The notes under the pieces were generated by a model. That model had not been told where the DNA came from, did no database searches, and saw nothing but the letters and a program-made list of their open reading frames with translations. From Lindgomyces ingoldianus (lineage: Eukaryota > Ascomycota > Dothideomycetes > Pleosporales > Lindgomycetaceae), in the NCBI RefSeq assembly GCF_010093535.1, contig NW_022985205.1, positions 469,239 through 533,238 of the forward strand: a DNA stretch of 64,000 bases, given 5' to 3'. A program made the translations under genes and the position numbers. Shown here one piece after another: positions 21,455 through 33,693 of the stretch. Within the stretch, counting starts at the first letter, position 1, and the number at the start of each line of letters is the position of its first letter.

Positions 21455-23260
21455 ATGACAAAAACAAGTGGGTATAATGTTGCCGTGGGGCTAATTGTTG
21501 CCGTTGGCAGCTTCACATACGGCTTTGGTACTCTCCACTTCGCCACATCCATTCATTCACTCACAATCCCAGGCTTCGCATCCTTTGCAACTAGCATCGG
21601 CCAGCCAGGCTTCTTCACCTACTTCAATCTCTCGACAACAGGGCCTGGCGCTGCATACACGAATCACATCCTCGGAGCCGTCAACGCGCTCTTCTTCTTC
21701 GGTGCATGCGTAGGAGCACTCGGTGGTGGCCCTTTAGCTGACAAGATCGGACGAAAATGGACACTCCTAGCTGCTTCTGTGGTCGCTGTCATCGGGGGAG
21801 CTTTGACAGCGGGGAGTGTGCACATTGCTATGCTGATTATTGTCCGTATTCTCCAGGGATCTGGTCTCGGTGCTTTGGCGACGTTAACCCCGATTTACCT
21901 CTCCGAGGCTTCGACGCCTTCGAAGCGAGGAATGCTTACTGGTCTACATGGCTTCTTTCTCGTGTCGGGATACAACATGTCTGCCTGGGTTGGCTTCGGA
22001 TGTTTCTTCTCAGAGAACCTCACCTTTGGCTGGCGCGGCCCTTTAGCATTTACCTGTATCCCGCCGCTCATCCTGCTCATCGGCTGTTTATGGGTACCAG
22101 AATCTCCCCGCTGGCTCCTAACCCAAGGCCGTGTCGATGAAGCATGGACAGTTCTTAGCAGACTCCACAATGACCCGCATGATCCAAACGAAGTCGCCGC
22201 GCGCGAGGAGTTCTACCAAATGAGAAAACAGATCGAGTTCGAGGCGACGAATTCGAGCGGGTATATGGCCATCTTCAAAACCCCGGCATATCGAAAGCGA
22301 GCGTTTTTGTCGTGCTTTGTGCAGTATGCGGCCAATGCGACTGGGGGTCTGGTCATCAACTACTATTCCGTCATTATCTATGAGAATCTGGGTTTGAAGA
22401 CGTATATGCCGTTGCTGATGTACTGCATATACACGCTGATTGGCGCTCTGGGGAATTTGTTCTCGCTCCTAACTGTCGATAAAACTGGGAGACGATTCGT
22501 AAGACCCCCTCCCTCCCCTGCTCGGCACCAATCACGCACTAATGCTCTACACTCCACTAATCCCCCACCACCAGGCACTTCTGACCGGCTTCACCGGCGT
22601 CCTCATTACCGTCGTCATCGAGGCTGCAATGGTAGGCTGCTTCGTGACCGGCTCTAAGCCCAACATCGGCGGCCAAAAAGTTGCCATTGTAGCTATCATG
22701 TTCTTCGTGGTAAGTCTAACACCAAACACCAAAAGTGATATGGAATCTCAAAGATAATAAACATTCAAAAGTTCTTCTACGGCCTGTTCATCGATGCAGC
22801 ATCCTTCATTTACAGCTCCGAAATCTACCCCACGAATATCCGCTCGCCGGGTGTAGCGTTGGCGACGTTCACGTATTTTGCGGCTTGTATTACGTTTGTC
22901 ACGCCCGGGGCGACAGCAATTGCGAATATTGGATATAAGTATTTTGTTAGTATGTAAGGCCCTGGAGTTCACCGCTCCCCTCCCCTATCTAGTCCCCGTT
23001 GTTACCCTGGCTGAAAGATAGTCGATTGATTGCTGACACTGAGTGTCACAGTCTTCGCATGCCTAACATTCGTCTCCGTGGTAGTGATTTACCTCATGTA
23101 CCCGGAAACCAAAGGCAAGTCATTGGAAGAGCTAGCGGAGTTGTTCGGAGACCCTGTAGTCGTGCATCTCACCGATGCCACCGAGGAGCAGAAGGAGAAG
23201 ATTGATCAGGAGATAAAGAATGAGCTGTTTGCCGAACATCGAGAAAACTTCAGGGCTTAG
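21455..23260 (+). CDS. MFS sugar transporter, sugar porter family
   Basis: Four exons are inferred: 21455-22498, 22575-22709, 22772-22953 and 23044-23260 (525 residues). The first three junctions have clean GT-AG sites and phases. The last intron (22954-23043) is the least certain: the donor GTAAGG and acceptor GAG are the only pair that keeps the VFACLTF frame. Twelve membrane segments are expected. Sugar-porter signatures are visible: LADKIGRKW after TM2, a YLSEASTPSKRG motif after TM4, PESPRWLLTQGR before the central loop, and PETKGKSLEELAELF at the C-terminus. The protein should import a hexose, disaccharide or related sugar by proton symport at the plasma membrane; the substrate cannot be read from sequence. 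It is divergently arranged with the IF3-like gene, 556 bp apart, with two possible CreA sites between them. Confidence 0.88.
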
Positions 23261-24535
23261 ATAAGGAAAGGTGTGGGATTAGTAATTCAGGAGATGGTGA
23301 GGTGGTTATGTTGTAGAATCTAGGAAGGCGGTGAGGAAGTTGAATTGAAGTTTGCAGCCAGTACGGTGTACGTGGTGTCGTGTCGGGAGCTCATGGGTGT
23401 TTCCCCCCTCTCGTGACATGATTACCGCGTGCTACCGGCTTCACATTTGTGGGTCGATCAAGGGGTGTGAGGCAGAAGCGGTGGATCAGCGAGCGCAACC
23501 TTACCCATAGGCACGGCTCTCAGACCCAGTTATAAGTGTCCCCTTTTTCTTCCCTTTCTTGATTTCCTCTCCTCGCTGAACGCCTCTGCACGCCAGTTCC
23601 AAAATGCTACGGAGAAGAGGATATGGGGATCCACTCCTACGTCTCCCTCCGTACCAAAAAACCACTGTAAACCAAAAATGTCGTCATGTCTAGCTTGGTC
23701 TAATCTCATAATTTGACCTCTTCTCTCTCCTCGTCATGGTCTCTCTGGTGCTGTTGGGCCGTTTAAAAAATGATACCCTAGAAGTTGCATGACGAACTCG
23801 GCAGCTTTGGAAAAAGATTTGCCTTCTATGTCTCTTATGGCGGAGCTAGCGGCTTTGTTTTCATGGGGAGCGAACAAGCCGAGCTCGCTAGGCATGTAGC
23901 TTCCTGTGGCTTTTGGGAAGCGCATCCTTCCGCCCATATGCATTCTAGCTTCTTCTTAAACTAGCGAAATTCATATTCTCTCCACGCATGGCCTAGCTTC
24001 CATCTTCCAGCTTTTCAATTTACCATAAAAATGCGGGAAATTAAAAGTGCATGTCTGTTTCCCCCTTCTTCCCTTGCTAACTTTATGAGTCTTGGAAGAA
24101 TTTTTGGTACATGACCACCTCCTTGCTACTCTGCTGCTATAACCGCAGCCCGGAGACTGGATGGGAGATGGCTATCGTTCTCAGATATAAGCCTTTACCG
24201 CAATAGCGGCACGGAAGTCATCATCATTGCATACGAAACGATCCGGGTAGCGTAAGGATTGAGAAATCTTCCCTTAGCCCTACCAGGTCCTTCGGTATTG
24301 CGCTGGATACAGACACACTATAAGATATGGAGACTACAACTACATAAGGTAGGAAACCAAGCGAGGGAGGGGATATACGAAAACCGAGCGCTAATAGGCA
24401 CGATGCAGTCTTGTGTTCTAATTTCAGAAACACCTTCCGCAACAGTCAGTGTCTTCTGTAAATGATATATGAACACACTATCGACCCAACTCTAATCCCC
24501 TTGAACCCTTCTAACAATCTCCACCTCCAACTCAT
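23261..24535. other. Intergenic region, no gene seen
   Basis: About 1.27 kb lies between two convergent genes, the sugar transporter and the ankyrin-SPRY gene. It contains pyrimidine-rich stretches (for example around 23540-23580) and no open frame with family resemblance. No tRNA-like or repeat structure was noticed. Confidence 0.6.
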
Positions 24536-26901
24536 CTAACCAATCCTCTTCTTCTTCAACGCCTTCTTTGCACTCCCACAGGTCCCTGTCTTCTTCGGCG
24601 GTTCTAACGGTATCCCAATAGCGGGCGTCAAAGGCGTAACCGGCGTCGTAGGCTCTGGCTTCTCAGGCTTCAGCAAATCATGCACATCCTTGAACGTCAC
24701 CTGAGGAACTTTAATAAACCCCTGCGCCATCAACGCCGGGTCCCATATCTCCATTCCTGGCTCCATAACGATCATTTCTTCTCCCATTTCCCCACCATGC
24801 CCGTCCATTCCTCCTTTTTTGCTATCAGCATCGGTTGCGGGTGTGGGTAGAGGTTCAATGGCTTTAGTGTCTAGCTGTGGTTCTGACCAATTTTGGCATT
24901 TAAAGGGGGCATCGGGATCGTTTCCGAAGTTGACGCGGACGCGCAGGAAAAGGGAAAAGAGGCCGATGGCGGGGAAGAGGCGACCGCGGATATTGCGAAG
25001 GGCAATTGCTGTAGAGACGTTAGCGGCAGAGGAGAACTACGGGGGCGAGAGAAATTCTGTAGCAGTAGAATGCTCGAGGTGAATGCAAATGGCGAGAACC
25101 CAAGGAGTGTGAATGGTAACCTACGTAAATGCTTCCCATTCTTCGTGAAGAATATCAGATCTTGCGCCCAATCAAATCCACATCCAATTACGTCACCTTC
25201 CCCGTAAATCTCTCTGTACTCCTCAGGCTTGTCATTGAGGACCATGTAGGAAAAGACATCACCCTCCTTGTTTGTACTCTCCCACCCATGCGTATCATAC
25301 CGAGAATCGCGAGCAGCATTCTTATAAACGAAGCCTACAAACATGCGATGGTCATTATCAGGCACAGCAAGAAACTCGACCTCGAAGTAGTAGATCCTCA
25401 TCATACTAGGTGCAGGGTGGTTGCTCATGACGCAAGTCCCGATCTTTGGCCACACTAGGGGTTCCTCTTCGGTTGTGTCAGATTTATCCTTCTTCGGTTC
25501 CAAAGGTTTCAGGTCCATTTCCTCGGGAAATGTGGAGATTTGGAGTTTTTCTTCCGAGACTTTGAATTTGTGTTCTATGCCTGGCCATTTGAGTGCGGCT
25601 GCTTCATCCAGCTCGGTAGGATGCCTGCCCATGGTCCCATAGTCGACCTCCGCACCATCTAGCAGCGCATTAATTTTATAAATTCTCTTCAGCTGCTTTG
25701 CTAGAGCTAAAGGAGTCCAGCCGTGATCATCCTCGTCGTCTCTCAACGACTTGTATATGGAGCATATTGGTGTGTTGATCTCCGTCTCGATATCTGCATG
25801 TAGCAGAAACGGTTGTCGTGCCACTTCCGGGGCCTTTTCGCAGAGAGTAAGGACGGTGTAGACCATATCCCTCGTTGGTAGCTCGTAGTTTGCACAGTTC
25901 GTCCAGCCTCTAATCGCGAGATCGATTGGAGTTAAATCGAAGTTGTTCTTTGCTATAGGGTCTGCGCCAGCTTCAAGGAGGAACAGAGTGCCTTTACAAA
26001 AGCTCTTCCCGGCGGCAATATGAAGAGCTGTATCACCTCTTCGATCCTTGATTGGAAGCATCTTGAATGGGTCGCATTTCTCGAGAAGGATCTTGATCAT
26101 GTCCATGTCCCGGTTCTCCACTGCGCAATGTAAGGGGGTCCAATTCTCCAGTGAGTCCTGCTGTAAGCATTTCTCTTCAAAAATTCCCTTCTCCATAAGG
26201 ACGTCCACAATATTTTGAAAGATCCCAAGATGTCCAATGTCAACGGCTTGTGCTAGGGCGTCCATTCCAGCCTTGGTCTTCAGTGCCAAATCTGCGCCTG
26301 CCTCAATGAGAACTTTGACAGCATCTTCACTTTGAGCATAGATGGCGGCGTGGAGAGCTGTACGACCAAAAACTTCCTCATCATCATCGATGTCAGCACC
26401 ATGTGACAGTAGGACCTTCACTCCATTCGCATCGCCCACGTTAGCCGCTTCGTAGAGTGGGGCTTGGCTGTCATTATCTTGTTCATTAACATTTGCTCCC
26501 CTTGCGATGAGAAGTTCGAGAAGCTCAGTGGGTGGATCTGACCAACGGAAAGCCCAATGCAAGGGAGTCTCGCCAGACAGGTTCTCTTTCGCGTTAATTT
26601 CAACCCCATGGTAACTGAGTAGCGTTTCACATAGCTCGTGATCTGACAGCTGGGCAGCAAAATGGAGAGATGTTACTCCATCGTTATCGGCAATGTCTGG
26701 CCTCGCACCATGGTCAAGAAGAATCTTGACATCCACATTAAGGCCTCTGTATGATAGGAGCATCAGGAGTGGAGATGCACCGTCATCGTTCAAGACATTA
26801 ACTTCTGCCCCATTCTCGCACAAAAATTCGATCCCTCGACGCTCTCCGTCACCTGTGCAAGCCAAGTGAAGGGGTGTATCTCCATTTTTCGTTCTTCTCA
26901 T
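24536..26901 (-). CDS. Ankyrin-SPRY C-terminal part of an NLR-like receptor
   Basis: Two exons, 26901-25125 and 25008-24536, are joined over a 116-bp intron (donor GTAGGT, branch GCTAAC, acceptor CTACAG), giving 749 residues if translation starts at the ATG at 26901. It begins in the middle of an ankyrin repeat (NGDTPLHLACTGDG) and carries about nine repeats to roughly residue 350. A linker follows, then a SPRY domain (about 455-650) with YYFEVEF, GWESTNKEGDVFSYM, GDVIGCGFDW, IFFTKNGKHL and, after the intron, LRNIRGRLFPAIGLF. Ankyrin repeats and SPRY are protein-binding modules. The N-terminal NACHT half lies immediately upstream at 26909-30004. The two frames are separated only by a TAA and one frame shift, so they were very likely one gene of about 1740 residues. 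As a stand-alone gene this would have no room for a promoter. Confidence 0.7.
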
Positions 26902-26908
26902 TCATATC

Positions 26909-29900
26909 TTATTTCTTTTCCAGAACATATCGCTCCAGAAGGCCCTGAATCCCGTATCGTGCGGCAATATGAAGGGGAGAGTCAAGTTTCTTATATTTTC
27001 TCCATGGGTGATTGATTCGGAGCCAACTGAGGTAGGCCTCAGAACCTGGTCGAAGGAATTTTTCCAGGTCATCGTAGAGACTCTTATAGGTTTCTAATTC
27101 AACATTCTGTTCTTCTGCGATCTGTTCTAGTTGCCGAAAATGACGGGGCCAATGGGTGAGCTCGTATCTTGCTTTTTCGTTCAGTGGGATGGAATAACCT
27201 GTCGAATAGGAACGACTTGCGGGTGCAGACGGCGGGGAAATAAAGATTGACCGTCTAGACCTGCTCACAGCGCTGGCTGGTTTGGAAGGCGGCACCTCAT
27301 CATTAGGTTGAGCTTGGTGTAGTTCTTGCTCCGATGTATGGGAAACCGGGTCCCTGGTATGTGGTGCCCTCCCGTTCGTTTGCTCTATCTGTGTCAGCCC
27401 ATTTTGACCATCACCTCTCCCATCGGCCATTGCTTTATCACCTTTTCCTAGGCCTTCAATGATATCTTCCTTTGATGGTATAATATGATCGTCGAGAACA
27501 TCGGGTATGTTGTCTGGGGAAGATACTTCTTCTTTCGCGCTCGTACCTCTTTCGGGTTCACCCTCCTTCCCAGCCTGAGATAATTTGCTCGAGTGAGTTG
27601 ATATTGTTTGCCAATCGTCTTCTGGTTCCCCCCACTCCTCCGGTTCCACCCATTCCCGAATTATATGCTCTTTCTGGAAGGCCGGGTTATTCAGTCTCTG
27701 GATGATCGTTCGACAAATGATGAGATTTCCTTCCTTGGGACCGGCTTCGTAGGCAATAGTCTCTTGGAATCTTTTTCTACATTCCCCACATCTTTCAATC
27801 TCATGCTTGATAGCCTCTTCCTCTGCTAGAACAAAATCTCGAATCGAATTGTGTTGGATTTCTATGAATTGCCCGTCAAATCGCAGAAATTCCCGCCCAG
27901 CAGCTTTGAGATCCTTCTCAATATCCCGGGTGGCCCAATTCTGCCCGAATGGGGTTGACTCCCGGGGCACCAGGGCCAAAATGCTTTCCTCCGAATCGGA
28001 TTCGAAGTCGGCATAGTCACTGGCATCCTCGTCCTCACCGTCCCCACCGAGGTCTTCAGGTTCTTCGACATTTTCCCACCGACATTCAAGTTCATCCGCG
28101 ATTAAATCTAGGGTGACTTGTCCGGATGAGCACATCAACCACCTGAGAGCTACTATGAGGACTCTGCGTTGATGGGAGTCGAGGGAAGCCATCGATCGGC
28201 GATACAATGCATTCATTCCGCTTGGTAGATTGTCTAGCAATTCTGTGAAAGGGGTCATTTTGGCACGTGTTTCGTACAGGCTGTCTAATACAACGTTGGC
28301 GTAGCGAAAGCTTCCTTCAGATCTCTCTGCAATCCTCTCGCAAGCCTTCTTCCTCATTGGTGCCGTGAAGCGCTTGATACCCTTGATTCTAGACTTGACA
28401 TACTTCGCAATCTCTGCTTGTGTTTGATTAGCACTAACTTCAATGTGAAGTGTAACAGGATTTCTCAATCCGTAGAAGATATCTGGCCTGCTTGAAATCA
28501 TCATATGTACATCCGTTCGATCCGGAAGGTCGAGCAGTGTCTGTAGAAAATCGTCTTCATAATCCTGGCATTCGTCGAGCCCATCAACTAGGACGAAGAC
28601 ATCACTGGCGAAGGCTTTCACAAGCTCTTCGAACATTGGCAGCAATCCTGATTTTAACTGTGCCAAAGATGAATCATGTTTGTCCTCAGATTTGGACTGT
28701 TTGTAGGCCTCCTCAACCACTCGGCTGCATTTCTCCTGTAGCTCTGGGGTTGAGCCTGGGTTTCCAGAAGCGGCCTTTTCGTAAAGCTGAATAAGCAAAT
28801 GGAGAAAAATCCGCTTTCCCATGGAAGTCCACTCATCTCCTTTCCGGCAGAAGAAATAAATGATGTGTGGCCTAGACCTAGACCAGACGCGATCAGGGCT
28901 CTCGAGATGTTCAATGATGGCTGACATTAGGAACGACTTCCCGAAGCCACCATTGCCCCACAGCCATGAAAGAGTGCCTCCTGGGGTATCCCGCCAGGCC
29001 TCAAAATTTCCTGAGCGGAGCATCCAATCCGCAGAACCAGGGTGGATTTTCTCTTTGTTACCTTTTTGAATGCGGCCGGGTGTAGCAATATCTGTTATCG
29101 GCCCAGTTTTGAGCCAGTCCAGCTGATCTTTATATCTTTTCTCAATCGTCTCTCGATGCTGATTGTACTTCGCTTGCTGCTGCTCCGCTTGGATGTTTTT
29201 AATACTGGGCGCAATCTCGTTTTGGACAACCTCAGCAACATCGCGAATAAGAGACGCATCGATCCGAATTCCCTGCAGAGCGTCCAGAGCGGCCTCCTGG
29301 AACCCAACGTCAGTAGTGTCTTGAAGAGTGCTTCTTTTTCGCTGTGCGTCAGAGTATCTTCCAACTCGACAGATCTCCACGACATGAAAGAACGCGTCAG
29401 CTTCCCATGTGCAAAGAGCTTCCGGCTTTGGTAAGAGAACTTCATGACTGCAGCATAAAGTGGCGGGATCTGGGCCAGAACTCGGTCCTTGATCGCCTTG
29501 ACTGTGTCCACTACATCATTCCTTTTAAGATATCTCTTTTCAAACACACTGCAAAGGAACATGATGTCGGTCATTTGGTCGACTGCATCTGTGAGAAATT
29601 CGCAAGTCGCTGCGTCCTTTAGAAATCCGGTAAAAATCATTCGGAAGGCCATCCATACAAGTGACACGGTCTCAGGCGCAGCATCTGGCGGTTGTATCAG
29701 CAGAGATCCTCGTTGGCAAAGAGTTATTCGCACTCATGTATGCATCTCCGATTTGCATGAAAACTTCAAGTCTCTTCATTATTCGTCCGAGTTTCAAAGT
29801 GATGACAGGCTTCTTGTCCTTCCGCATGGAATGCTCGCCGTATTCTTTTGAAGCCTTGCTACTTGCATGTCGCAGGCTTTCCATGGTTTCTACAAGGGTT

Positions 29901-30004
29901 GTGGAATCTTTCATTTTCTCGCCCTTAGTGTCGCCCAAATCATCGTAGAAAATTCGTTTTCCCTCCTCCCACAAAGGGCCGGAGATAGTGGTGGGCACAC
30001 CCAT
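26909..30004 (-). CDS. NACHT NTPase, N-terminal part of an NLR-like (STAND) receptor
   Basis: Three exons are inferred: 30004-29734, 29684-29371 and 29296-26909 (990 residues). The first intron (49 bp, phase 1) restores the continuous pattern IGDAYMNAAPETVSLVWMAF, a helical domain often found N-terminal to NACHT in fungal STAND proteins. The second (29370-29297, 74 bp) has a good CTGAC branch and CAG acceptor but a weak GTCGAG donor; a frameshift is the alternative. The NACHT domain has a Walker A motif GNGGFGKS near residue 308 and a Walker B-like VLVDGLDEC near 429, followed by helical arms. After an acidic, low-complexity linker a first ankyrin repeat begins (DSPLHIAARYG) and stops at a TAA (26909-26911). 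Such receptors act in fungal self/non-self recognition and programmed cell death. The downstream frame at 26901 continues the ankyrin array, so this is probably half of an interrupted gene. Confidence 0.78.
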
Positions 30005-31043
30005 GTTGCGAGGCTATTGTGCTGTTGCCTTATCGCCGTTTCAACGCTTCGGAACGTCTGCGACTAGTATCCATGCCCCACAAAGTGCCATGCTGCGAAT
30101 TTGATGGAAATTGGAGGCAGTTAACGCTGTAACGAGCTAACGAGCGGGATTCGGGTGCCATTTGTAGTTTGCATGCTTTCAGCCCCCAAGCCATGGAGCG
30201 AGGCTATCAGACAAAAGAGCGTGGGGCTATCGCTAAGTTAGGAAAGGTTAGAGCATGAGCAAAGCAAAGCCTTCAGGTGGGCATTCTGTCAGGACTCTAT
30301 TACACAACGATGAATGAGCATCCAGATCTTGAAGCGAGCATATTGCTGGACCTCGTCTTTGACTCTTAGCATGTGTTTGCAGTGTTCCCTCTTCCAGGTC
30401 TCCCAGCTGAAAATGACAATTCTTCCCCATCCCTGCACATCAAGCGATTCGCCTTCGATATCACGGAACCCAGCCACCAATGACGCTGGATAGATTAGGC
30501 GGCCTCTCCCGAAGAACCCCAGTCGTCGTGCACAAGGAAGGATCGGCGGTCTATATTTAGTGGATTAAAGTTCTGAATATGTCATAAAGAACAGTGAGTA
30601 GATCGATAATATTGGGGTGGTGAGGCTCTATGGACAGCGAGAATTTATTGAGGAGGTCGAGTTTCAGTACGGTGATGTCGAAACCGAGTTGACAAATGAC
30701 AGCGCTTGAGGGTACCTTCCGCGTGCATGCCTGCAAACTTAGTCGCTGATAAAGCGAAGCATCCACGAGCTTCGATCAATGGACCTTTCCCCATAATTTA
30801 CGTGCGGCGAAGTTCCATTATGCACTGATGTAGTAACCAGGCCAAGCCACTATCTACTACCTCTTTATGTATCACGGCTGACCCAGAGGCTCCATCATCA
30901 TCAATACAACACACTTCCGCTGCACCACACACCCAGCCTTACAGATGCCAAACTACTTGTGAGATCATGAATATTGTAAATGACATAGAGGTTGCGATAT
31001 CCACTCAACCTTGCTTAAGGACGCAGTGTTTAATAAACTCGAA
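30005..31043. other. Intergenic region with unidentified coding-like stretches
   Basis: No complete gene is seen. On the minus strand, an open stretch at about 30540-30287 (with LVAGFRDIEGESLDVQGW and ARFKIWMLIHRCV) and another at about 30766-30557 (with SIEPHHPNIIDLLTVLYDI) look protein-like. I could not join them through splice sites or assign a family. They may be remnants of a decayed gene. The right half should hold the former promoter of the aquaporin pseudogene. Confidence 0.3.
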
Positions 31044-32290
31044 ATGACAACTGCGGCGAACGATATTGAACTCACTAAATCTCCAGCACACAATGAATTG
31101 AGTAATCGGGAGTCATACGACCATGTACCTCCTGTTGCATCCCGTTCTTTCGCAAAGTATAGGAGGAAATCAGGAGTTTACGCTTGTACCCGGCGATGCA
31201 GACTTTTGCAGCGTGGTGTCCAAAGTACCCGATGCAACAGCAACATTCTTGTGGAGACAGGGTTTCAGCTTGCGTGGGCTTGCTGATGTCGACCTCTGTA
31301 AGGAGGCGACTATTGAGGGAGTTGGAACTTGTCTCTAGATTTACCTCTTAAGGCTTTCTGCTATCTGACTTCGACCAGCAACTACAGACACTTCACTGTT
31401 CCCAATCACAACAGCAGCGTTTGGCGCCATCGCGAACTTCCTCCTCATTACCCTCTTATCTACGCAGGATTTCCTATTTCAGGTGAGTATTCCTCAAGCT
31501 GTCTAGGCAATGCAAAGTTAATGAGCATGCCTTTAGGTGGGCATTTCAACTCTTAGTCACAATGTCGACATTATTTGCGAGGCTCACAATCTTCCCTCGT
31601 ACCGTGCTTTACATCATATTCCAGTGCACCAGAGCGGTAGTGGCAGGATTCATGGTAAGAGGCAGTTTGGGTCAACCTCCAGCTTCATTTCAACTAGTTC
31701 CGGGCTGCTGTATTGACCCAACTCTTGTGAGCCCTGGCTAAGTGTATGTATATACTGTCTTCACAAGGTAGTCAGGATCTGCTGACTACTGACAGATATG
31801 CCTAGGAAACCATGACTTTGTTTGTATTGATATCGTGGCTTTTAGAGGGGATCAGTTCTTTAAAGCAACATGCAACCTTAGTGTTGGTTTACTGAACTCG
31901 ATAAGCCTTAATCCACTCCAGAGACAAGTATTCGGCCGAGCTCTTCCACCTATGCTTGGAATGTCGATCTTCTCTGCACAGAGTCCGGCTAAGGTTATGC
32001 AGGTGGGACTTGCAATCGGGCTTTGTAGTTTCGCATCCAGCGTTGCAAAATCCGACTATCCTGGTGCCTGTAAGCATAAGCTGTCAGCCTACGCTCGGAA
32101 ACGAGTAACTTACACGCTCATAGTGTTAAATTCTACTCGCTACCCAAGTCTAATGGCAGCAGCCAGTGAGTGTACTCTGTTTACGAGATTTGCCCGCAGC
32201 CTTGACATCGTTTTAGAACGTTTCGAGTATCACTACATCCACTGGTTTGGCGACATCACAGCCGTGCCGTTGAATGGGATCATATATTAG
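31044..32290 (+). pseudogene. Aquaporin/MIP-family channel, decayed
   Basis: Reading across frames reconstructs a major intrinsic protein (aquaporin/aquaglyceroporin) layout. An N-terminal tail from the ATG at 31044 is followed by GLADVDLCKEATIEGVGTCL, which runs into a TAG at 31336. Then, in another frame, come TTAAFGAIANFLLITLL, FARLTIFPRTVLYIIFQCT with VVAGFMVRGSLGQP, and IDPTLVSPG. Later come LNPLQRQVFGRALPPMLG, VGLAIGLCSFASSVAKSDYPGA, and finally IHWFGDITAVPLNGIIY. A normal-looking intron survives near 32071-32124. Breaks are a frame change around residue 45, the in-frame TAG, and a frame change exactly at the first NPA box (FNS then stop). The second NPA box reads NST. Both pore motifs are therefore lost, so a water or glycerol channel cannot be made. 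Each block is a clear match by pattern. Confidence 0.75.
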
Positions 32291-32674
32291 ATAATATCGA
32301 TATACAAGATAGAGAAAATCGAATAGTGGAGCATCCATCTTTTTGAGATTGACAAGGAAGGTTAAGACAGACAATCGCATAATGCAGAAGTACGCACCTA
32401 CTCACCCTACGTGATGCATGACGAGGGCAGAATCTATCTGTTTCACATCTTGCGAGAATCAGGGAGAGTATCAGCAGGATGCACATTTCTGTCCTTAATT
32501 GCCCTTTTAATGTTCCACACTTGGTGATAAGATGCAGAAGGTGGTGCCAAGAGCTATGTCCATATTAAGACTAGCGTCTCGCTTGATCGCGCACTTGCTC
32601 CCCGAAATTGAGAAACTTAGAACTTTCGAACGACAGTACAACCTCCCTCGACAACCCTCGACGAAGCCGCCATC

Positions 32675-33486
32675 ATGTCGTCGCCTTCCCTCAACAAAAT
32701 TGCTGCCAATAGCCCTTCAAGGCAGAACCCGTCCGAGATTGAGACGAGCATCGCTAATGCTCTCTACGACCTGGAGACGAACATCCAGGACATGAGGAGC
32801 TCTCTGCGCCCTCTTCAATTTGTCTCCGCTCGCGAGGTAAGATAAAGCACTACCTCCAGCATAGTTCTCCTTAAACCGGTGCGCTCTCGAATCCTCGAAG
32901 CCTTCGCACCATACGACGTTGAATATCGAAGAGGCGGTGGGCACTGGGCAGCTTCACAACGCTGACACCAGGATTCTTAGATTGAGGTCGGCCACGGCAG
33001 GAAGGCGATTGTCATCTTTGTTCCTGTTCCTCTTCTTCAGGGATGGCATAAGTCTCAGCAACGGTAGGTATTTCAAACTCTGGCTACATTCATCCATTTG
33101 CTAACACGGTCCTTCACAGTCTCACCCGTGAGCTTGAGAAGAAGTTCTCCGACCGTCACGTCCTAATCATTGCCTCACGCCGCATTCTGCCGCGTCCCAA
33201 GCGTTCCAACCGATCCCGCACTTCACAGACCCAGAAACGGCCGCGATCCCGAACTCTCACCGCTGTTCACGATGCCATCCTTACAGACCTCGTCTACCCC
33301 GTCGAGATTGTGGGCAAGCGCCTGAGAACCCGCGAGGATGGCAGCAAGATCCTCAAGGTTGTGCTTGATGAGAAGGAGCGTGGAGGCGTTGACTATAGGT
33401 TGGATACCTACTCTGAGGTCTACAAGCGTCTTACTGGCAAGGGTGTCAACTTCGAGTTCCCCCAGAGCCCTGCTACGGAGTACTAG
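32675..33486 (+). CDS. RPS7: 40S ribosomal protein eS7 (Rps7)
   Basis: Three exons, 32675-32836, 32981-33063 and 33120-33486, encode 203 residues, the usual length of the family. Introns are 144 and 56 bp with GTAAGA/GTAGGT donors and GCTGAC and GCTAAC branch sites. Family blocks are plain: an N-terminal helix with [15 protein letters not shown], then [61 protein letters not shown] and VGKRLR. eS7 sits on the solvent side of the small subunit and helps in late 18S rRNA processing. Introns near the 5' end are common in fungal ribosomal protein genes. It lies between the aquaporin relic and a GST gene convergent with it. Confidence 0.95.
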
Positions 33487-33693
33487 ACGGCTGACTGGTC
33501 AAACATGGTTCGGGAGTAAGGCTTCAGGCATGCATCTTCTGTACTCGGCATCAAAATGATGAGCCCATAATAGGGCACTCAGATACAAAGTTCTCTACCT
33601 TTTGTGCACCCTAGGCCTTTTGACTCATTGACGCTTTTATTCTTGGGCACTGCCCTCTAATGCCGTCACTTCCTTTTGTTCCTCTGCGTACTC

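Noticed and set aside
29297..29370. A simple frameshift between the N-terminal and NACHT frames of the NLR-like gene
   Set aside because: A 74-bp intron with a CTGAC branch and CAG acceptor joins the frames in phase, so a splice is preferred, though the donor is weak and this is not settled.
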